NCBI RefSeq assembly: GCF_021277265.1 | Contig: NZ_JAJSOH010000013.1 | Coordinates: 124,001-188,000, forward strand | DNA: 64,000 nt | From: Kineosporia rhizophila | GTDB taxonomy: Bacteria > Actinomycetota > Actinomycetes > Actinomycetales > Kineosporiaceae | Reading direction: 5' to 3' | Part shown: piece after piece, positions 1-8,385 of the stretch | Layout: every line of letters starts with the position of its first letter | Position numbering within the stretch: the stretch's first letter is position 1 | Notes under the pieces: model-generated | Database searches by the model: none | What the model was told of the DNA's origin: nothing | What the model saw: only the letters and a program-made list of their open reading frames with translations | Translations under genes and position numbers: made by a program

Positions 1-535
1 GCCGGGAGCCGATGGCGGTCGACTCGCGCACCCGGCTGCGGGCCCCGTCGCAGCCGACCACGAACCGGGCGCTCACCACCCGGCGGCCGGCCGGGCCCTC
101 CAGCACGCACCGGTAGCCGCCCTCGTGGGGTTCCACCGAGACCAGGCGCCAGGGCCGGTGCGCCTGGACCCCGAGGTCGGCGGCCCAGCCGGCCAGCGCC
201 TCCTCGGTGCGCGACTGCGGGTACTGGTTGGCCGGGCGCACCGGGCTGGACAGGTGACCGGAGTCGATCCGCAGCCCGGCGAAGTGGACGCCCGGCTGCT
301 GAGCGAGTTCGCCGAAGCGGGACAGGATGCCGCGTTGCTGGAAGATCTCCAGCGTGCGGACCGTGAAGCCGAGCGCCCGGGACTGACCCGTCGGGGTCTC
401 GAGGGCGTCGATCAGCAGAGGCCGGGTGCCGGCCAGCGCCAGCTCGGCCGCCAGCATCAGGCCGCTGGGCCCGGCCCCGACCACGAGAACCGGGGCCTGG
501 TCAGGGAAGTCGTCCCTGGGCTCGTTGGTGTTCAC
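1..535 (-). CDS. FAD-dependent aromatic-polyketide monooxygenase, C-terminus cut by window edge
   Basis: The 178 visible residues are the N-terminal FAD-binding half of a class A flavin hydroxylase (PheA/TfdB family). Such enzymes hydroxylate or oxidise aromatic polyketides using NAD(P)H and O2. Visible motifs are the dinucleotide fold GAGPSG near residue 20 and the second FAD/NADPH motif GCDGARSRVR near residue 167. The GTG start at 535 is preceded by GGAGAG about 8 bases upstream and gives the fold its usual N-terminal position. The reading frame is open to base 1, so the substrate domain lies outside the window. It sits downstream of, and on the same strand as, the other tailoring genes, but after a strong terminator, so it probably has its own promoter in 536-640. 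The substrate cannot be told from this fragment. Confidence 0.88.
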   Translation of the reverse strand, partial: MNTNEPRDDFPDQAPVLVVGAGPSGLMLAAELALAGTRPLLIDALETPTGQSRALGFTVRTLEIFQQRGILSRFGELAQQPGVHFAGLRIDSGHLSSPVRPANQYPQSRTEEALAGWAADLGVQAHRPWRLVSVEPHEGGYRCVLEGPAGRRVVSARFVVGCDGARSRVRESTAIGSR

Positions 536-559
536 CCCAGGAACTCTCCGCGAGGCGAC

Positions 560-571
560 TACCCCTGGGTA
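560..571. promoter_or_regulatory. short inverted repeat in the leader of the FAD monooxygenase gene
   Basis: TACCC and GGGTA half-sites are separated by two bases, 25 bases before the GTG start. This is a possible operator for a local repressor. It is short and could be chance. Confidence 0.2.
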
Positions 572-640
572 AGGGCGCCGAACGCCACGATCAGGGTATA
601 TCCGTGGTAGCGGCCAGGAACGGGCAGTCCGGGCACAACG

Positions 641-684
641 AAAAGCGGCCTCCCCCGCTCCGTTTCGGAGCATGGGGAGGCCGC
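641..684 (-). terminator. intrinsic terminator after the tailoring operon
   Basis: An 11-bp perfect stem (645-655 with 674-684) encloses a second 6-bp stem (657-662 with 666-671) with a TTT loop. Read on the minus strand, the hairpin is followed by TTTT. It lies 22 bases beyond the stop of the 66-residue gene, so it should end the operon that starts near 10117. Confidence 0.75.
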
Positions 685-705
685 AGTCGTTGCCGGCGGG
701 TCCGG

Positions 706-906
706 TCAGCCGCCGGACCAGGCGTACCGCAGCCAGCCGGGATCGTCCTCGACCGCGACGGCGGCATCACGCCGCCGAGCCGGCCGGGCGGTGGGCAAGG
801 GCTGGACGGCGGCCCGCACGGCCGGGTCGAGGTGGTAGTAGACGCAGGAGGAGATCGTCAGGGCTCTCACCACCCACCAGGCGAACCGGCGCAGGGCCGG
901 CGGCAC
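706..906 (-). CDS. 66-residue protein of unknown function at the end of the tailoring operon
   Basis: The GTG start follows the stop of the UvrA-like gene by one base, so translation is probably coupled. Codons are almost all G/C in third position, which supports real coding. The peptide is basic in the middle, rich in Trp, Tyr and Arg, has one Cys (SSCVYYHLDP, residues 19-28) and ends in RYAWSGG. It has no signal peptide, clear membrane span or recognised domain. The strong terminator starts just after its stop, so it is the last gene of the operon. I do not recognise a family. A small accessory factor for the resistance ATPase or a tailoring enzyme is possible but not shown. Confidence 0.6.
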   Translation of the reverse strand: MPPALRRFAWWVVRALTISSCVYYHLDPAVRAAVQPLPTARPARRRDAAVAVEDDPGWLRYAWSGG

Positions 907-907
907 C

Positions 908-3166
908 TCACCCCACCGCCTTGCGCAGGTGCCGGCCGGTCAGCGAGGCCCGGCAGCGGGTCAGGTCCTCGGGCGGGCCGCTGAAGACCACCTCACCGCC
1001 GTCCTCACCGGCTCCCGGGCCCAGGTCGACCACCCAGTCGGCGGCCGCCACCACGTCCAGGTCGTGCTCGATCACCACGACCGTGCTGCCCGCCTCGACC
1101 AGGCGGTCGAGCAGGCCGATCAGCCGGGTGACGTCCTGGCGGTGCAGCCCGGCGGTCGGCTCGTCGACGATGTACAGCTCGGCCGGCTCGGACAGCTCGA
1201 TGGCCAGCTTCAGCCGCTGCCGTTCACCGCCGGAGAGCGTCGACAGCGGCTGCCCCAGGCTGATGTACCCCAGCCCGGCCTCGGACAGCAGGCGCAGCAC
1301 CTCGGCGATGCCAGGTTCGGCGTCGAAGAACTCCGCGGCCAGGTCGACCGACAGCTCCAGCACCTCGGCGATGTTCTTGCCCCGCAACCGGTGCTCGAGC
1401 ACCTCGGGGCGGAACCGGGTGCCGCGGCACTCCTCGCAGACGGTCTCGATGACGTCGCCGCGGCCCAGCTCGACCTGGATCACCCCGGCCCCGCCGCAGT
1501 TCTCGCAGCCGCCCTTGGAGTTGGCCGAGAACTGGCTCGCGGGCTGGCCGCTGGCGTCGGCGAACCGCTTGCGGATCGGGTCCAGGATGCCGATCCAGCT
1601 GGCCGGGATGCTGCGGCGGCTGCCGCGCGGCAGGTCCTGGTCGACCACGACCGCCCCGGGTACGGTGCGCCGCAGGGCGCCGCGGGTCAGCGAGCTCTTG
1701 CCGGCCCCGGCCACCCCGGTGACGGCGGTCATCACGGCCGTGGGGATCTGCACCGAGATGTTCTTCAGGTTGTTGTCGGAGGCGTTGTTGACCTTGATCC
1801 AGTCCCTGGCCTCGCGGGGTTCACGCAGACGGGTCGGGCGGCGCAGGGCCTCGGCGGTGGGGCCCTTGCTGCGGGCCAGCCCGGCCGGGGTGCCGGCGTA
1901 GACGATCTGCCCGCCTCCGGTACCGGCCTGCGGGCCCATGTCGATCACCCGGTCGGCCACGCTGAGCACCTGGTAGTCGTGCTCCACCACGAGCACGGTG
2001 TTGCCCTGGTCGCGCAGCTCGACCAGATGGCCCAGGACCCGCTCGACGTCGTGCGGGTGCAGCCCGTTGGTGGGCTCGTCGAACACGTAGGTCAGGTCGG
2101 TCAGCGCCGAGCCGAGGTGCCGGATCATCTTGATCCGCTGGGACTCCCCGCCGGAGAGACTGGCCGTGCGCCGGGACAGCGACAGGTAGCCCAGGCCGAG
2201 CTCGACCATGGCGTCGAGAGCGGCCTGCAGCCGGGGCAGCCCGGCCCCGGTGGGCTTCTTCCACCCCCGGATCTCCTCGGCCAGGTCCTTGACCTCCATC
2301 TGGCCGAGCTCGGCGATGGTGCGGCGGTTGAGCTTCACCTTGCGGGCCGGCTCGGCCAGGCGGGAGCCGTCGCACTCGGGGCAGGCCGACTGCACGGCGA
2401 TGCGGGCCACCGCCTCGCGCACGTGCTTCTGCAGGGAGTCGGGCTCCTTGGCCAGGTACAGCCGGCGCAGCTTGGGCAGCAGACCCTCGTACTTGGTCTT
2501 CATGCTGCGGTTGACGATCGTCGCCTCTTCCAGCTCCAGCAGGTGGTGGCGTTCCTTCTTGGTGTAGCGGCCGATCTTCTTGTCCGGGTCGAAGAACTGC
2601 GAGTCCACCACGATCGACCAGAAGTTCGAGCCGACCGCGAAGGTCGGGAACCGGATCGCCCCCTCGTTCAGCGACTTGCTCTCGTCCAGCAGCAGGCCCG
2701 GGTCGACGTCGGCGTAGAAGCCGGTGCCGTGGCACTTGGGGCACATGCCCAGCGGGTCGTTGAACGAGAAGTGGGTGGCCGACCCCAGGGCCGGGGAACC
2801 GTACTGGGCGAACAGCGAGCGCAGTTTCCCGTAGGTGTCGGTGGCCGTGCCCACCGTCGAGCGGGGGTCGGAGCCCAGCCGGCGCTGGTCGACCATCACC
2901 ACCGGGGCCAGGCCGGTGAGGTCGTCGACGTCGGGGCGCCGGGTGGTGGGCAGCAGTCCTTGCAGGAACGCGGGCTGGGTCTCGTTGAACAGCCGCTGCG
3001 ACTCGGCCGTGATGGTGCTGATCACCAGTGAGCTCTTCCCTGAGCCGGAGACCCCGGTGAACACGGTCAGCGACTTCTTGTCGATGCTGACCGTGACGTC
3101 CCTGAGGTTGTGCGTACGCGCCCCCGTGACGACGATCTTGCTGTGATCGTGGCGCTTCGCGCTCAT
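908..3166 (-). CDS. UvrA-like ABC ATPase, DrrC-type drug self-resistance protein
   Basis: The product has 752 residues, shorter than housekeeping UvrA (about 950), as in the DrrC-type proteins that protect producers from DNA-binding aromatic antibiotics. There are two ATP-binding cassettes. The first has Walker A GVSGSGKSS near residue 36, signature LSGGESQRIK and Walker B VFDEPTNGL. The second has GVAGAGKSS, LSGGERQRLK and DEPTAGL. Zinc-binding cysteine pairs (CPKC, CPEC, CENC, CEEC) are inserted as in UvrA. The ATG at 3166 overlaps the ferredoxin stop as ATGA; an in-frame upstream extension would run through the ferredoxin gene and was rejected. By family analogy it displaces intercalated product from DNA. 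Its place among tailoring genes supports self-resistance rather than general repair. Confidence 0.9.
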   Translation of the reverse strand: MSAKRHDHSKIVVTGARTHNLRDVTVSIDKKSLTVFTGVSGSGKSSLVISTITAESQRLFNETQPAFLQGLLPTTRRPDVDDLTGLAPVVMVDQRRLGSDPRSTVGTATDTYGKLRSLFAQYGSPALGSATHFSFNDPLGMCPKCHGTGFYADVDPGLLLDESKSLNEGAIRFPTFAVGSNFWSIVVDSQFFDPDKKIGRYTKKERHHLLELEEATIVNRSMKTKYEGLLPKLRRLYLAKEPDSLQKHVREAVARIAVQSACPECDGSRLAEPARKVKLNRRTIAELGQMEVKDLAEEIRGWKKPTGAGLPRLQAALDAMVELGLGYLSLSRRTASLSGGESQRIKMIRHLGSALTDLTYVFDEPTNGLHPHDVERVLGHLVELRDQGNTVLVVEHDYQVLSVADRVIDMGPQAGTGGGQIVYAGTPAGLARSKGPTAEALRRPTRLREPREARDWIKVNNASDNNLKNISVQIPTAVMTAVTGVAGAGKSSLTRGALRRTVPGAVVVDQDLPRGSRRSIPASWIGILDPIRKRFADASGQPASQFSANSKGGCENCGGAGVIQVELGRGDVIETVCEECRGTRFRPEVLEHRLRGKNIAEVLELSVDLAAEFFDAEPGIAEVLRLLSEAGLGYISLGQPLSTLSGGERQRLKLAIELSEPAELYIVDEPTAGLHRQDVTRLIGLLDRLVEAGSTVVVIEHDLDVVAAADWVVDLGPGAGEDGGEVVFSGPPEDLTRCRASLTGRHLRKAVG

Positions 3167-3429
3167 GAGTGCTCCTCGTGCTCGGTCGGTGCGGACGCCT
3201 CCGGCAGGATCCGGAGCGCGTCCATGGGGCACGAGCGCACCGCGCGCTCCAGGTCGCCCCGCGTCTGTGCGGCCGTCGGGACCGACAGATCGATCTGCAG
3301 CCGGCCCTGCCGGCTGCCGAAGACCCGGCGGGAGAGGCCCTCGCACTGGTCGTGCAGCTCACAGCGGCGGGCGTCGCCCACCACCGTGAGCCCACCGGCC
3401 AGATGGGCCTCCTGGCCGGTCTCAGGCAT
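3163..3429 (-). CDS. [3Fe-4S] ferredoxin partner of the adjacent P450
   Basis: This 88-residue ferredoxin carries the P450-partner pattern C-x5-C followed later by CP (CELHDQC near residue 23, SCPMDAL near residue 67). That fits a [3Fe-4S] rather than a [4Fe-4S] cluster. It passes electrons from a ferredoxin reductase to the P450. Its ATG lies inside the 3' end of the P450 gene (8-base overlap) and its stop overlaps the UvrA-like start, so the three are translationally coupled. No reductase gene is seen in the window, so a chromosomal one is presumably used. Confidence 0.88.
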   Translation of the reverse strand: MPETGQEAHLAGGLTVVGDARRCELHDQCEGLSRRVFGSRQGRLQIDLSVPTAAQTRGDLERAVRSCPMDALRILPEASAPTEHEEHS

Positions 3430-4606
3430 GAAGCCTCGCCTCCAGCCGGTCGATGCCGCGGATGGTGTTGTGCAGCCGCCAGGTCGGCCGGCCGGTCTCG
3501 ATCCGGTCGACCTGCCGGATCAGCGCCTTCAGCAGGCTCTGCCCCTCCAGGCGGGAGAGGGCCTGACCGACGCAGGCGTGGATGCCGTGGCCGAACCCGA
3601 CGTGCTGGCCGACTCCCGGCCGGGCCACCTGGAAGTCCTCCGGGCGGTCCCAGAACCGCTCGTCGCGGTTGGCCGAGCCGAACAGCAGCAGGACCCGGGA
3701 GCCCTGGGCCAGCGGGGTGCCGCCCAGTTCGGTGTCCTCGGCGACGTAGCGGGTGAAACCGCGCAGCGGCGACTCGATCCGGATGATCTCGTTGAACGCC
3801 GAGCCCACCAGCGAGGGGTCGGCCTTCAGCGCGGCCCACTGCTGCGGGTGCTCGGCCAGCAGCCAGATCATGCTGGACAGGGCGCTGACCGAGGTGTCCA
3901 TCGACGGGGCCAGGAAGTCGCCGAGCAGACCGGGCAGCAGGTGCTCCTCGATCTTGCCGGCCCGGGCCTCCAGCACCAGTTCCTCGCCCCAGCTGCCGGG
4001 CCGCAGGTTGCCCGGCTCGGACATCCGCTGCAGGAACTGCGACATCTCCCCCAGGTGCGGAAAGCCCTCCATGGTGCGCTGGTTCAGCGGTCCGAAGGCG
4101 TTGAACCCGGCGCTGGCCCAGTCCAGCAGACGCTCCTTGCCCTCGTCCTCGGGCCAGCCCAGCAGGTCCGGCACCACGGCCAGGGGGAAGGCCTGGGCGA
4201 AGTCCCGGACCACTTCGAAGTCGCCCTTGGCCACCAGCTGGGCGACCAGGCGGTCGGCCCAGCCCTCCACGTACTCGTGGATGTCGACCATCGAGCGCGG
4301 CCGCAGGTGCCGGGCCACCAGCCCGCGGACGTGGGCGTGCCAGGGCGGGTCGCTGGTGAAGCTGCTGCCCTTCTGGGCCTTGTTCAGGGTGTCGGTCAGG
4401 CCCACGCCCTCGCCGGAGATGAACGCCCCGTGGTTGTGCAGGCCGTGCAGCACCTCGTCGTAGCGGGCGGCGCAGAACACCTCGTACTGCGGCAGGTAGC
4501 TGACCGGGGCCAGGTCGCGCAGCTCCCGGTAGACCGGGTACGGGTCGGCGATGGACGCGTCGCTGTAGGGGTCGATGTCGGTGGCCGGTACGGTGATGGT
4601 CGGCAT
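3422..4606 (-). CDS. cytochrome P450 tailoring oxidase
   Basis: The 394-residue soluble bacterial P450 has the K-helix ExxR (EIIR) and the heme-ligand loop FGHGIHACVG near residues 335-344, with Cys as the iron ligand. The I-helix segment reads APSMDTS where AGx(D/E)T(T/S) is usual: the acid-alcohol pair DT is kept, but Ala-Gly is replaced. Such a change may alter oxygen activation or the pocket, though some secondary-metabolism P450s vary here. It likely hydroxylates or couples the aromatic aglycone. Its own ferredoxin is encoded immediately downstream. The substrate is not deducible. Confidence 0.92.
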   Translation of the reverse strand: MPTITVPATDIDPYSDASIADPYPVYRELRDLAPVSYLPQYEVFCAARYDEVLHGLHNHGAFISGEGVGLTDTLNKAQKGSSFTSDPPWHAHVRGLVARHLRPRSMVDIHEYVEGWADRLVAQLVAKGDFEVVRDFAQAFPLAVVPDLLGWPEDEGKERLLDWASAGFNAFGPLNQRTMEGFPHLGEMSQFLQRMSEPGNLRPGSWGEELVLEARAGKIEEHLLPGLLGDFLAPSMDTSVSALSSMIWLLAEHPQQWAALKADPSLVGSAFNEIIRIESPLRGFTRYVAEDTELGGTPLAQGSRVLLLFGSANRDERFWDRPEDFQVARPGVGQHVGFGHGIHACVGQALSRLEGQSLLKALIRQVDRIETGRPTWRLHNTIRGIDRLEARLHA

Positions 4607-4621
4607 GAGAGTCCTGACTCC

Positions 4622-5758
4622 TCAGGTGTCTTGGGCGACGAGCTGCTCGATCAGGGGCACCACACCGGCGGCGGTGGGCGCGGTGGCGGCGTCCTCGGCC
4701 AGCTCGCGGGCCTTCAGCGCGTAGCCGGGCTCACGCAGCATCTCGGCGGTCACCTCGGCGACGGCCTCGGGTGAGCCCTCCTCGCGGTACAGGCTGCGGG
4801 CCGAGCCCTGGTCGGTGAACCTCTTCAGGGTCGGCACGAACGCCTCGAAGGGATTGAGCAGCAACTGCGGGGTGGCGGTGTTGACGGCGTTGATCGCGGT
4901 CAGCCCTCCGGCCGGGTGGATCAGCACGTCGCTGCTGGGCAGGATGAACTCCAGGGGGATCCAGCCGGCCCGGACCTGGGGGAACTCCTGCCGCACGACC
5001 TCGGCCTTGTCCTCGCCGATGGCCACCACCACCTCGGGCCCGAGCCTGGTCAGCTCGCCCAGCAGCCCCAGCACCCGGCCCATCACCCGGGGGTCGGCAT
5101 AGCGGAAACTGCCCATGGTCAGGCAGATCCGGCCGGCGTCGGGGGCCTGGATCATCCACGGCTCGATCCGGCGCGGGGTGTTGTGCGGGGTCCAGCGCAT
5201 CAGCGAGTCGGTACTGGCCAGGCTGGGCGGGCAGATGTCGAGCTGCAGAGTGGGTTCCGGCAGCGTGGTGGCGCCGATCTTGCCCAGCTGCTCGGCCATC
5301 TCGGTGCACACGTACTGCTCGTAGCCGTGGATGTCGAAGACGTCCCAGGACTGGCGCACGAAGGGGATGCCCAGGTAGCGCGCGGCGACCTCGGCGCCGT
5401 GCCCGAGGCTGCCGGCGATGATCACGTCGGCGCCCCACAGGCGGGCCACCTCGACCAGGTCGTCGAACACGTAGCTGCCCTGACGGCCGAACCAGTGCCC
5501 CAGGTAGAGCATCTCCTGGGCCGGTTCGTGCGGGTACTCGATGGCCGGGCGGCCCTCGGAGGCCGCCTTGATCCCCTCGGTCGTGTGCCCGGCGGCGACC
5601 ACGTAGGAGGGCAGCCCGACCCCCAGGACGGCCGGGGCCATCTCCTCGAACGAGGCCACCAGGATCTCGTGCCCGGCCGCCCGCAGGGCCGAGGCCAGCG
5701 GGCCGATCGCGAACGCGCTGGCCGGGCTGGTGCCGGCCGCGTAGAAGAGCGCCTTCAC
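4622..5758 (-). CDS. GT-B glycosyltransferase (GT1-like)
   Basis: The 378-residue protein has the N-terminal acceptor-domain start KALFYAAGTSPASAF and the C-terminal donor-site segment HPAGGLTAINA near residue 282, the counterpart of the HHGG(A/S)GT motif of natural-product GT1 enzymes. Only one His is present and the T is shifted, so donor contacts may differ. It would transfer an activated sugar to the polyketide. No deoxysugar genes lie in the window, so it either uses a common NDP-sugar or sugars made by genes to the left. The GTG start overlaps the upstream stop as GTGA. Confidence 0.85.
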   Translation of the reverse strand: MKALFYAAGTSPASAFAIGPLASALRAAGHEILVASFEEMAPAVLGVGLPSYVVAAGHTTEGIKAASEGRPAIEYPHEPAQEMLYLGHWFGRQGSYVFDDLVEVARLWGADVIIAGSLGHGAEVAARYLGIPFVRQSWDVFDIHGYEQYVCTEMAEQLGKIGATTLPEPTLQLDICPPSLASTDSLMRWTPHNTPRRIEPWMIQAPDAGRICLTMGSFRYADPRVMGRVLGLLGELTRLGPEVVVAIGEDKAEVVRQEFPQVRAGWIPLEFILPSSDVLIHPAGGLTAINAVNTATPQLLLNPFEAFVPTLKRFTDQGSARSLYREEGSPEAVAEVTAEMLREPGYALKARELAEDAATAPTAAGVVPLIEQLVAQDT

Positions 5759-6102
5759 CGGGCCACCGCCGGCCGGGCCGCGTCGCGCTCGGCGAAGTAG
5801 GCCTCGTTGAGGCCGACGACCTCGAACGAGATCTCCGCCATCGCGTCGGTGATCAGCCGGCTGGAGCGCAGCTGCCGGACCAGGTCCAGGTAGTCCTCCA
5901 TCTCCTCGAACCGCATGACGAAGAAGCTCTCCGCCTCGTGGCCGTAGCGGATCGCCCGCACCGGGGTGACCTCTCCCCCGGCCTTGACGAAGCCGGCGAT
6001 GGCCGGGAAGACGTGCTCGTGCTCGAAGTCGATCCGGTTCTCGTAGGCCAGCGCGTACCAGGGCTTCTGGTAGTCGACGACCATCACGGCGGTGAACTTC
6101 AT
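5755..6102 (-). CDS. small darcynin-like alpha/beta-barrel protein
   Basis: The 115-residue protein starts at the ATG at 6102, preceded by CAGGAG. An in-frame longer ORF overlaps the methyltransferase and was not used. The pattern (an early strand MKFTAVMVVDY, an acidic FEHEHVFPA segment, RFEEMEDYLDLVRQLR, then a C-terminal FEVVGLNEAY) resembles darcynin-family dimeric ferredoxin-like folds. Proteins of this size and fold in polyketide clusters are often cofactor-free oxygenases, cyclases or binding proteins. No catalytic residue can be named. It is coupled to the glycosyltransferase by a GTGA overlap. Confidence 0.6.
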   Translation of the reverse strand: MKFTAVMVVDYQKPWYALAYENRIDFEHEHVFPAIAGFVKAGGEVTPVRAIRYGHEAESFFVMRFEEMEDYLDLVRQLRSSRLITDAMAEISFEVVGLNEAYFAERDAARPAVAR

Positions 6103-6134
6103 CGGTGCACTCCTGAGATCCTGGGGGCGGGTGG

Positions 6135-6854
6135 TCAGGCCGGTCGGGCGAGGCGCTCGGCGTGCAGGTGCCAGATCGACGAGACCACGCAGCCGTTCTC
6201 GTCCACGCTGACGCCGGTCAGGTTCTGCGTCGGCGCGTCCAGCTCGAAGGTGCGCGGGTCGACCATCTGCGCCACCGCGGCGGCCGGCAGCGAACTGGAG
6301 TAACGCGCCGAGGAGATCGAGTGGATCTTCCAGGTGGCCTCGAAGTCGGTCCGCAGCTCCACGGCCGAGCTGCGGCGCGGCCCCGGGAAGTCGGGGGTGA
6401 GCTCGGTGGCGAAGGTGAACAGGTGCAGCTGGGCCCGCTCCTGCGTGATCGCGTCCAGGAGCGCCAGGTAGGCCGGGATCTCGGTGCGGGGCAGGGTGTG
6501 GAAGAACGCGCTGTCCAGCACGGTGTCGTAGCGCACGCCGGCCTCGGCCAGACCGAACGCGTCCGCCGCCACGAACCGCACGTCCAGGCCGACCTTCTCG
6601 GCCTTCTCCTGGGCGCACTCGATCGCCACCGGCGAGATGTCGACGCCGGTCACCTGCAGTCCCTTGGACGCCAGGTACAGGGCGTTGTCGCCGAGCCCGC
6701 AGCCGATGTCCAGCACGTGCCCGCCCAGCGCGTCGCGGTCGGCCAGGGCCCGCACCGCCGGCTGGGGCCCACCGATGTTCCAGGGCATCAGCGGGCCGCT
6801 CTTCTGGCCGTCGCCGTACAGCTTCTCGAAAGGGATTCGTTCGGTGGAGGTCAC
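6135..6854 (-). CDS. class I SAM-dependent methyltransferase
   Basis: The 239-residue protein has motif I LDIGCGLGDN near residue 49, the acidic ribose-binding residue in VTGVDIS, and VAADAFGL as motif II. The N-terminal FEKLYGDG and PWNIGGPQP resemble the small class I enzymes of the thiopurine-methyltransferase type, distinct from the plant-type O-methyltransferase at 9074. It probably methylates an O, N or C position of the aromatic product or its sugar. The GTG at 6854 lies 4 bases after the oxidase stop. Confidence 0.88.
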   Translation of the reverse strand: MTSTERIPFEKLYGDGQKSGPLMPWNIGGPQPAVRALADRDALGGHVLDIGCGLGDNALYLASKGLQVTGVDISPVAIECAQEKAEKVGLDVRFVAADAFGLAEAGVRYDTVLDSAFFHTLPRTEIPAYLALLDAITQERAQLHLFTFATELTPDFPGPRRSSAVELRTDFEATWKIHSISSARYSSSLPAAAVAQMVDPRTFELDAPTQNLTGVSVDENGCVVSSIWHLHAERLARPA

Positions 6855-6858
6855 GCGA

Positions 6859-8385
6859 TCACACCTCTGCGGGGTCGATGGACATGCGGTGGTGGAAGAC
6901 GCCGTGCGGGTCCCAGGTGCGCTTGGTGCGCTGCAGGCGTCCGTAGTTCTCCTGGTAGTACAGATCGCTCCAGGCCGCGTCGGAGCGGTTGTGCATGGGA
7001 TCGAGCACGTCCGCGTCGGGGTAGTTGATGTAGCAGCCGTCGGTCGAGGCGTTGCTCAGCGGGACCCCGCCGGTCTCGGCGAAGAACTCCTCGTACAGCC
7101 CCCGGAGCCAGCCCAGCTGCAGCTCGTCCTGGCCCTGGTCCAGCCAGGCGGTGAACCACGACGACTTCGCGATCGAGTCGCGCTGCACCGAGGCGGTGGC
7201 GGTGCGCTCGCGCCGGTTGATCTCACCGCCGTAGCTGTTGAGCATCACGTACGAGGCCGGACCGGCGTGCGGGGTGGTCAGGTGCCGGTAGAGCACGGCC
7301 AGTTGCCCGGCGCCCGGGGCGGCCCGGTGATAGGCCGACTTGGAGGCCGAGCGGGCCCCCATCACGTCGCCGCAGTCGGCCTGGCTCATGTAGCGCGTGC
7401 CGGTCAGGAACGTCATCCGCCCACCCCGGGGGATGCCCATGACCCGGGTGCCGGCGGTCAGGCCGGCCACGAAATCGGCCAGGGCCGAGCCGTCCTGGTC
7501 GATGTCGGCGTCCGACTGGACCATCAGCTGCAGGTACGGCGTGGTGTTGTGGTGCAGGAAGAACGTGGCGAACACCGAGGCCTCGGCGGTGCCGGGCTCC
7601 TGATGGCGTTCGTGCCAGGCGAAGAAGCGCCCGATCAGCTCGGTGAAGGCGGCCTCGTCGATCATCGGCCACGGGTAGATGATCTTCTGCACGTGCAGGC
7701 CGCCGGCCGCCCGCGGCAGGCGCACGCCGGCGCCCGGCTCGACGAGGTGCTCGGGGCTACGGAACTCGTAGGCGGTGACCACACCGAAATTGCCGCCCCC
7801 GCCGCCGGTGTGGGCCCAGAACAGGTCGCCCAGCTCGCCGTCGTCATTGGCCCGGGCGGTGATCAGGCGCACCTGACGGTCGCCGTCGACCACCGCGACC
7901 TCGACCGCGGCGAGATGGTCGGCCACCAGGCCCAGTTGCCGCGACAGGGGGCCGTAGCCGCCACCGGCCACCAGACCGCCCATGCCGACCGCCGAGCAGG
8001 CACCCAGCGGCAGGGTCACGCCCCACTCCCGGAACAGCTCCTTCTGGACCTGGCCCACGGTGGCGCCGGCCTCCACCCGCACCCCGTGACCGTCGGCGGT
8101 GAGCCGGATGTCGTTCAGCCGGTGCAGGTCCAGCACCAGGTTCCGCCGGGGCGTACCGACGAAGTCCTGACCGCAGTGGCCACCGGAGCGGCAGGAGATC
8201 TCCCACCCCTGCGTCACCGCCTCCTGCATCGCGGTCACCACCTCGGCCGCGGTGCGCGGCAGGACGAAGGCGTCCGGAAGCACCTCGAAACGCTGGTTGT
8301 CCGAGTGCGACAGCTCGGCGAACCGGGGGTCACCGGGCCGGACCTGTTCCTGGAGCCGGATCCCGGGCGCCACCCCGGCGCTCAC
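6859..8385 (-). CDS. BBE-type flavin oxidase with two covalent FAD anchors
   Basis: The 508-residue product is a berberine-bridge-enzyme-like oxidase. His in SGGHCG near residue 68 and Cys in GACSAVG near residue 129 stand where AknOx-type enzymes attach FAD bicovalently. The PP-loop glycines (VGMGGLVAGGGYG) and the C-terminal BBE segment (YINYPD, YYQENYGRLQRTKRTWDP) are present. These enzymes oxidise sugar hydroxyls or aglycone positions with O2, making H2O2. The GTG start overlaps the upstream stop as GTGA. With a glycosyltransferase in the same operon, oxidation of an attached sugar, as in aclacinomycin, is one option; aglycone oxidation is equally open. Confidence 0.92.
   Translation of the reverse strand: MSAGVAPGIRLQEQVRPGDPRFAELSHSDNQRFEVLPDAFVLPRTAAEVVTAMQEAVTQGWEISCRSGGHCGQDFVGTPRRNLVLDLHRLNDIRLTADGHGVRVEAGATVGQVQKELFREWGVTLPLGACSAVGMGGLVAGGGYGPLSRQLGLVADHLAAVEVAVVDGDRQVRLITARANDDGELGDLFWAHTGGGGGNFGVVTAYEFRSPEHLVEPGAGVRLPRAAGGLHVQKIIYPWPMIDEAAFTELIGRFFAWHERHQEPGTAEASVFATFFLHHNTTPYLQLMVQSDADIDQDGSALADFVAGLTAGTRVMGIPRGGRMTFLTGTRYMSQADCGDVMGARSASKSAYHRAAPGAGQLAVLYRHLTTPHAGPASYVMLNSYGGEINRRERTATASVQRDSIAKSSWFTAWLDQGQDELQLGWLRGLYEEFFAETGGVPLSNASTDGCYINYPDADVLDPMHNRSDAAWSDLYYQENYGRLQRTKRTWDPHGVFHHRMSIDPAEV

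Noticed and set aside
929..3031. Long open frame on the plus strand, opposite the UvrA-like gene, and many similar antisense frames across the window
   Set aside because: They mirror genes with conserved motifs on the minus strand and arise from high GC; their translations are low-complexity Gly/Arg/Gln/Val strings without domains.
908..3166. Housekeeping UvrA of nucleotide excision repair
   Set aside because: The protein is about 200 residues short and sits coupled to a ferredoxin/P450 pair in a tailoring operon, so a DrrC-type resistance role fits better.
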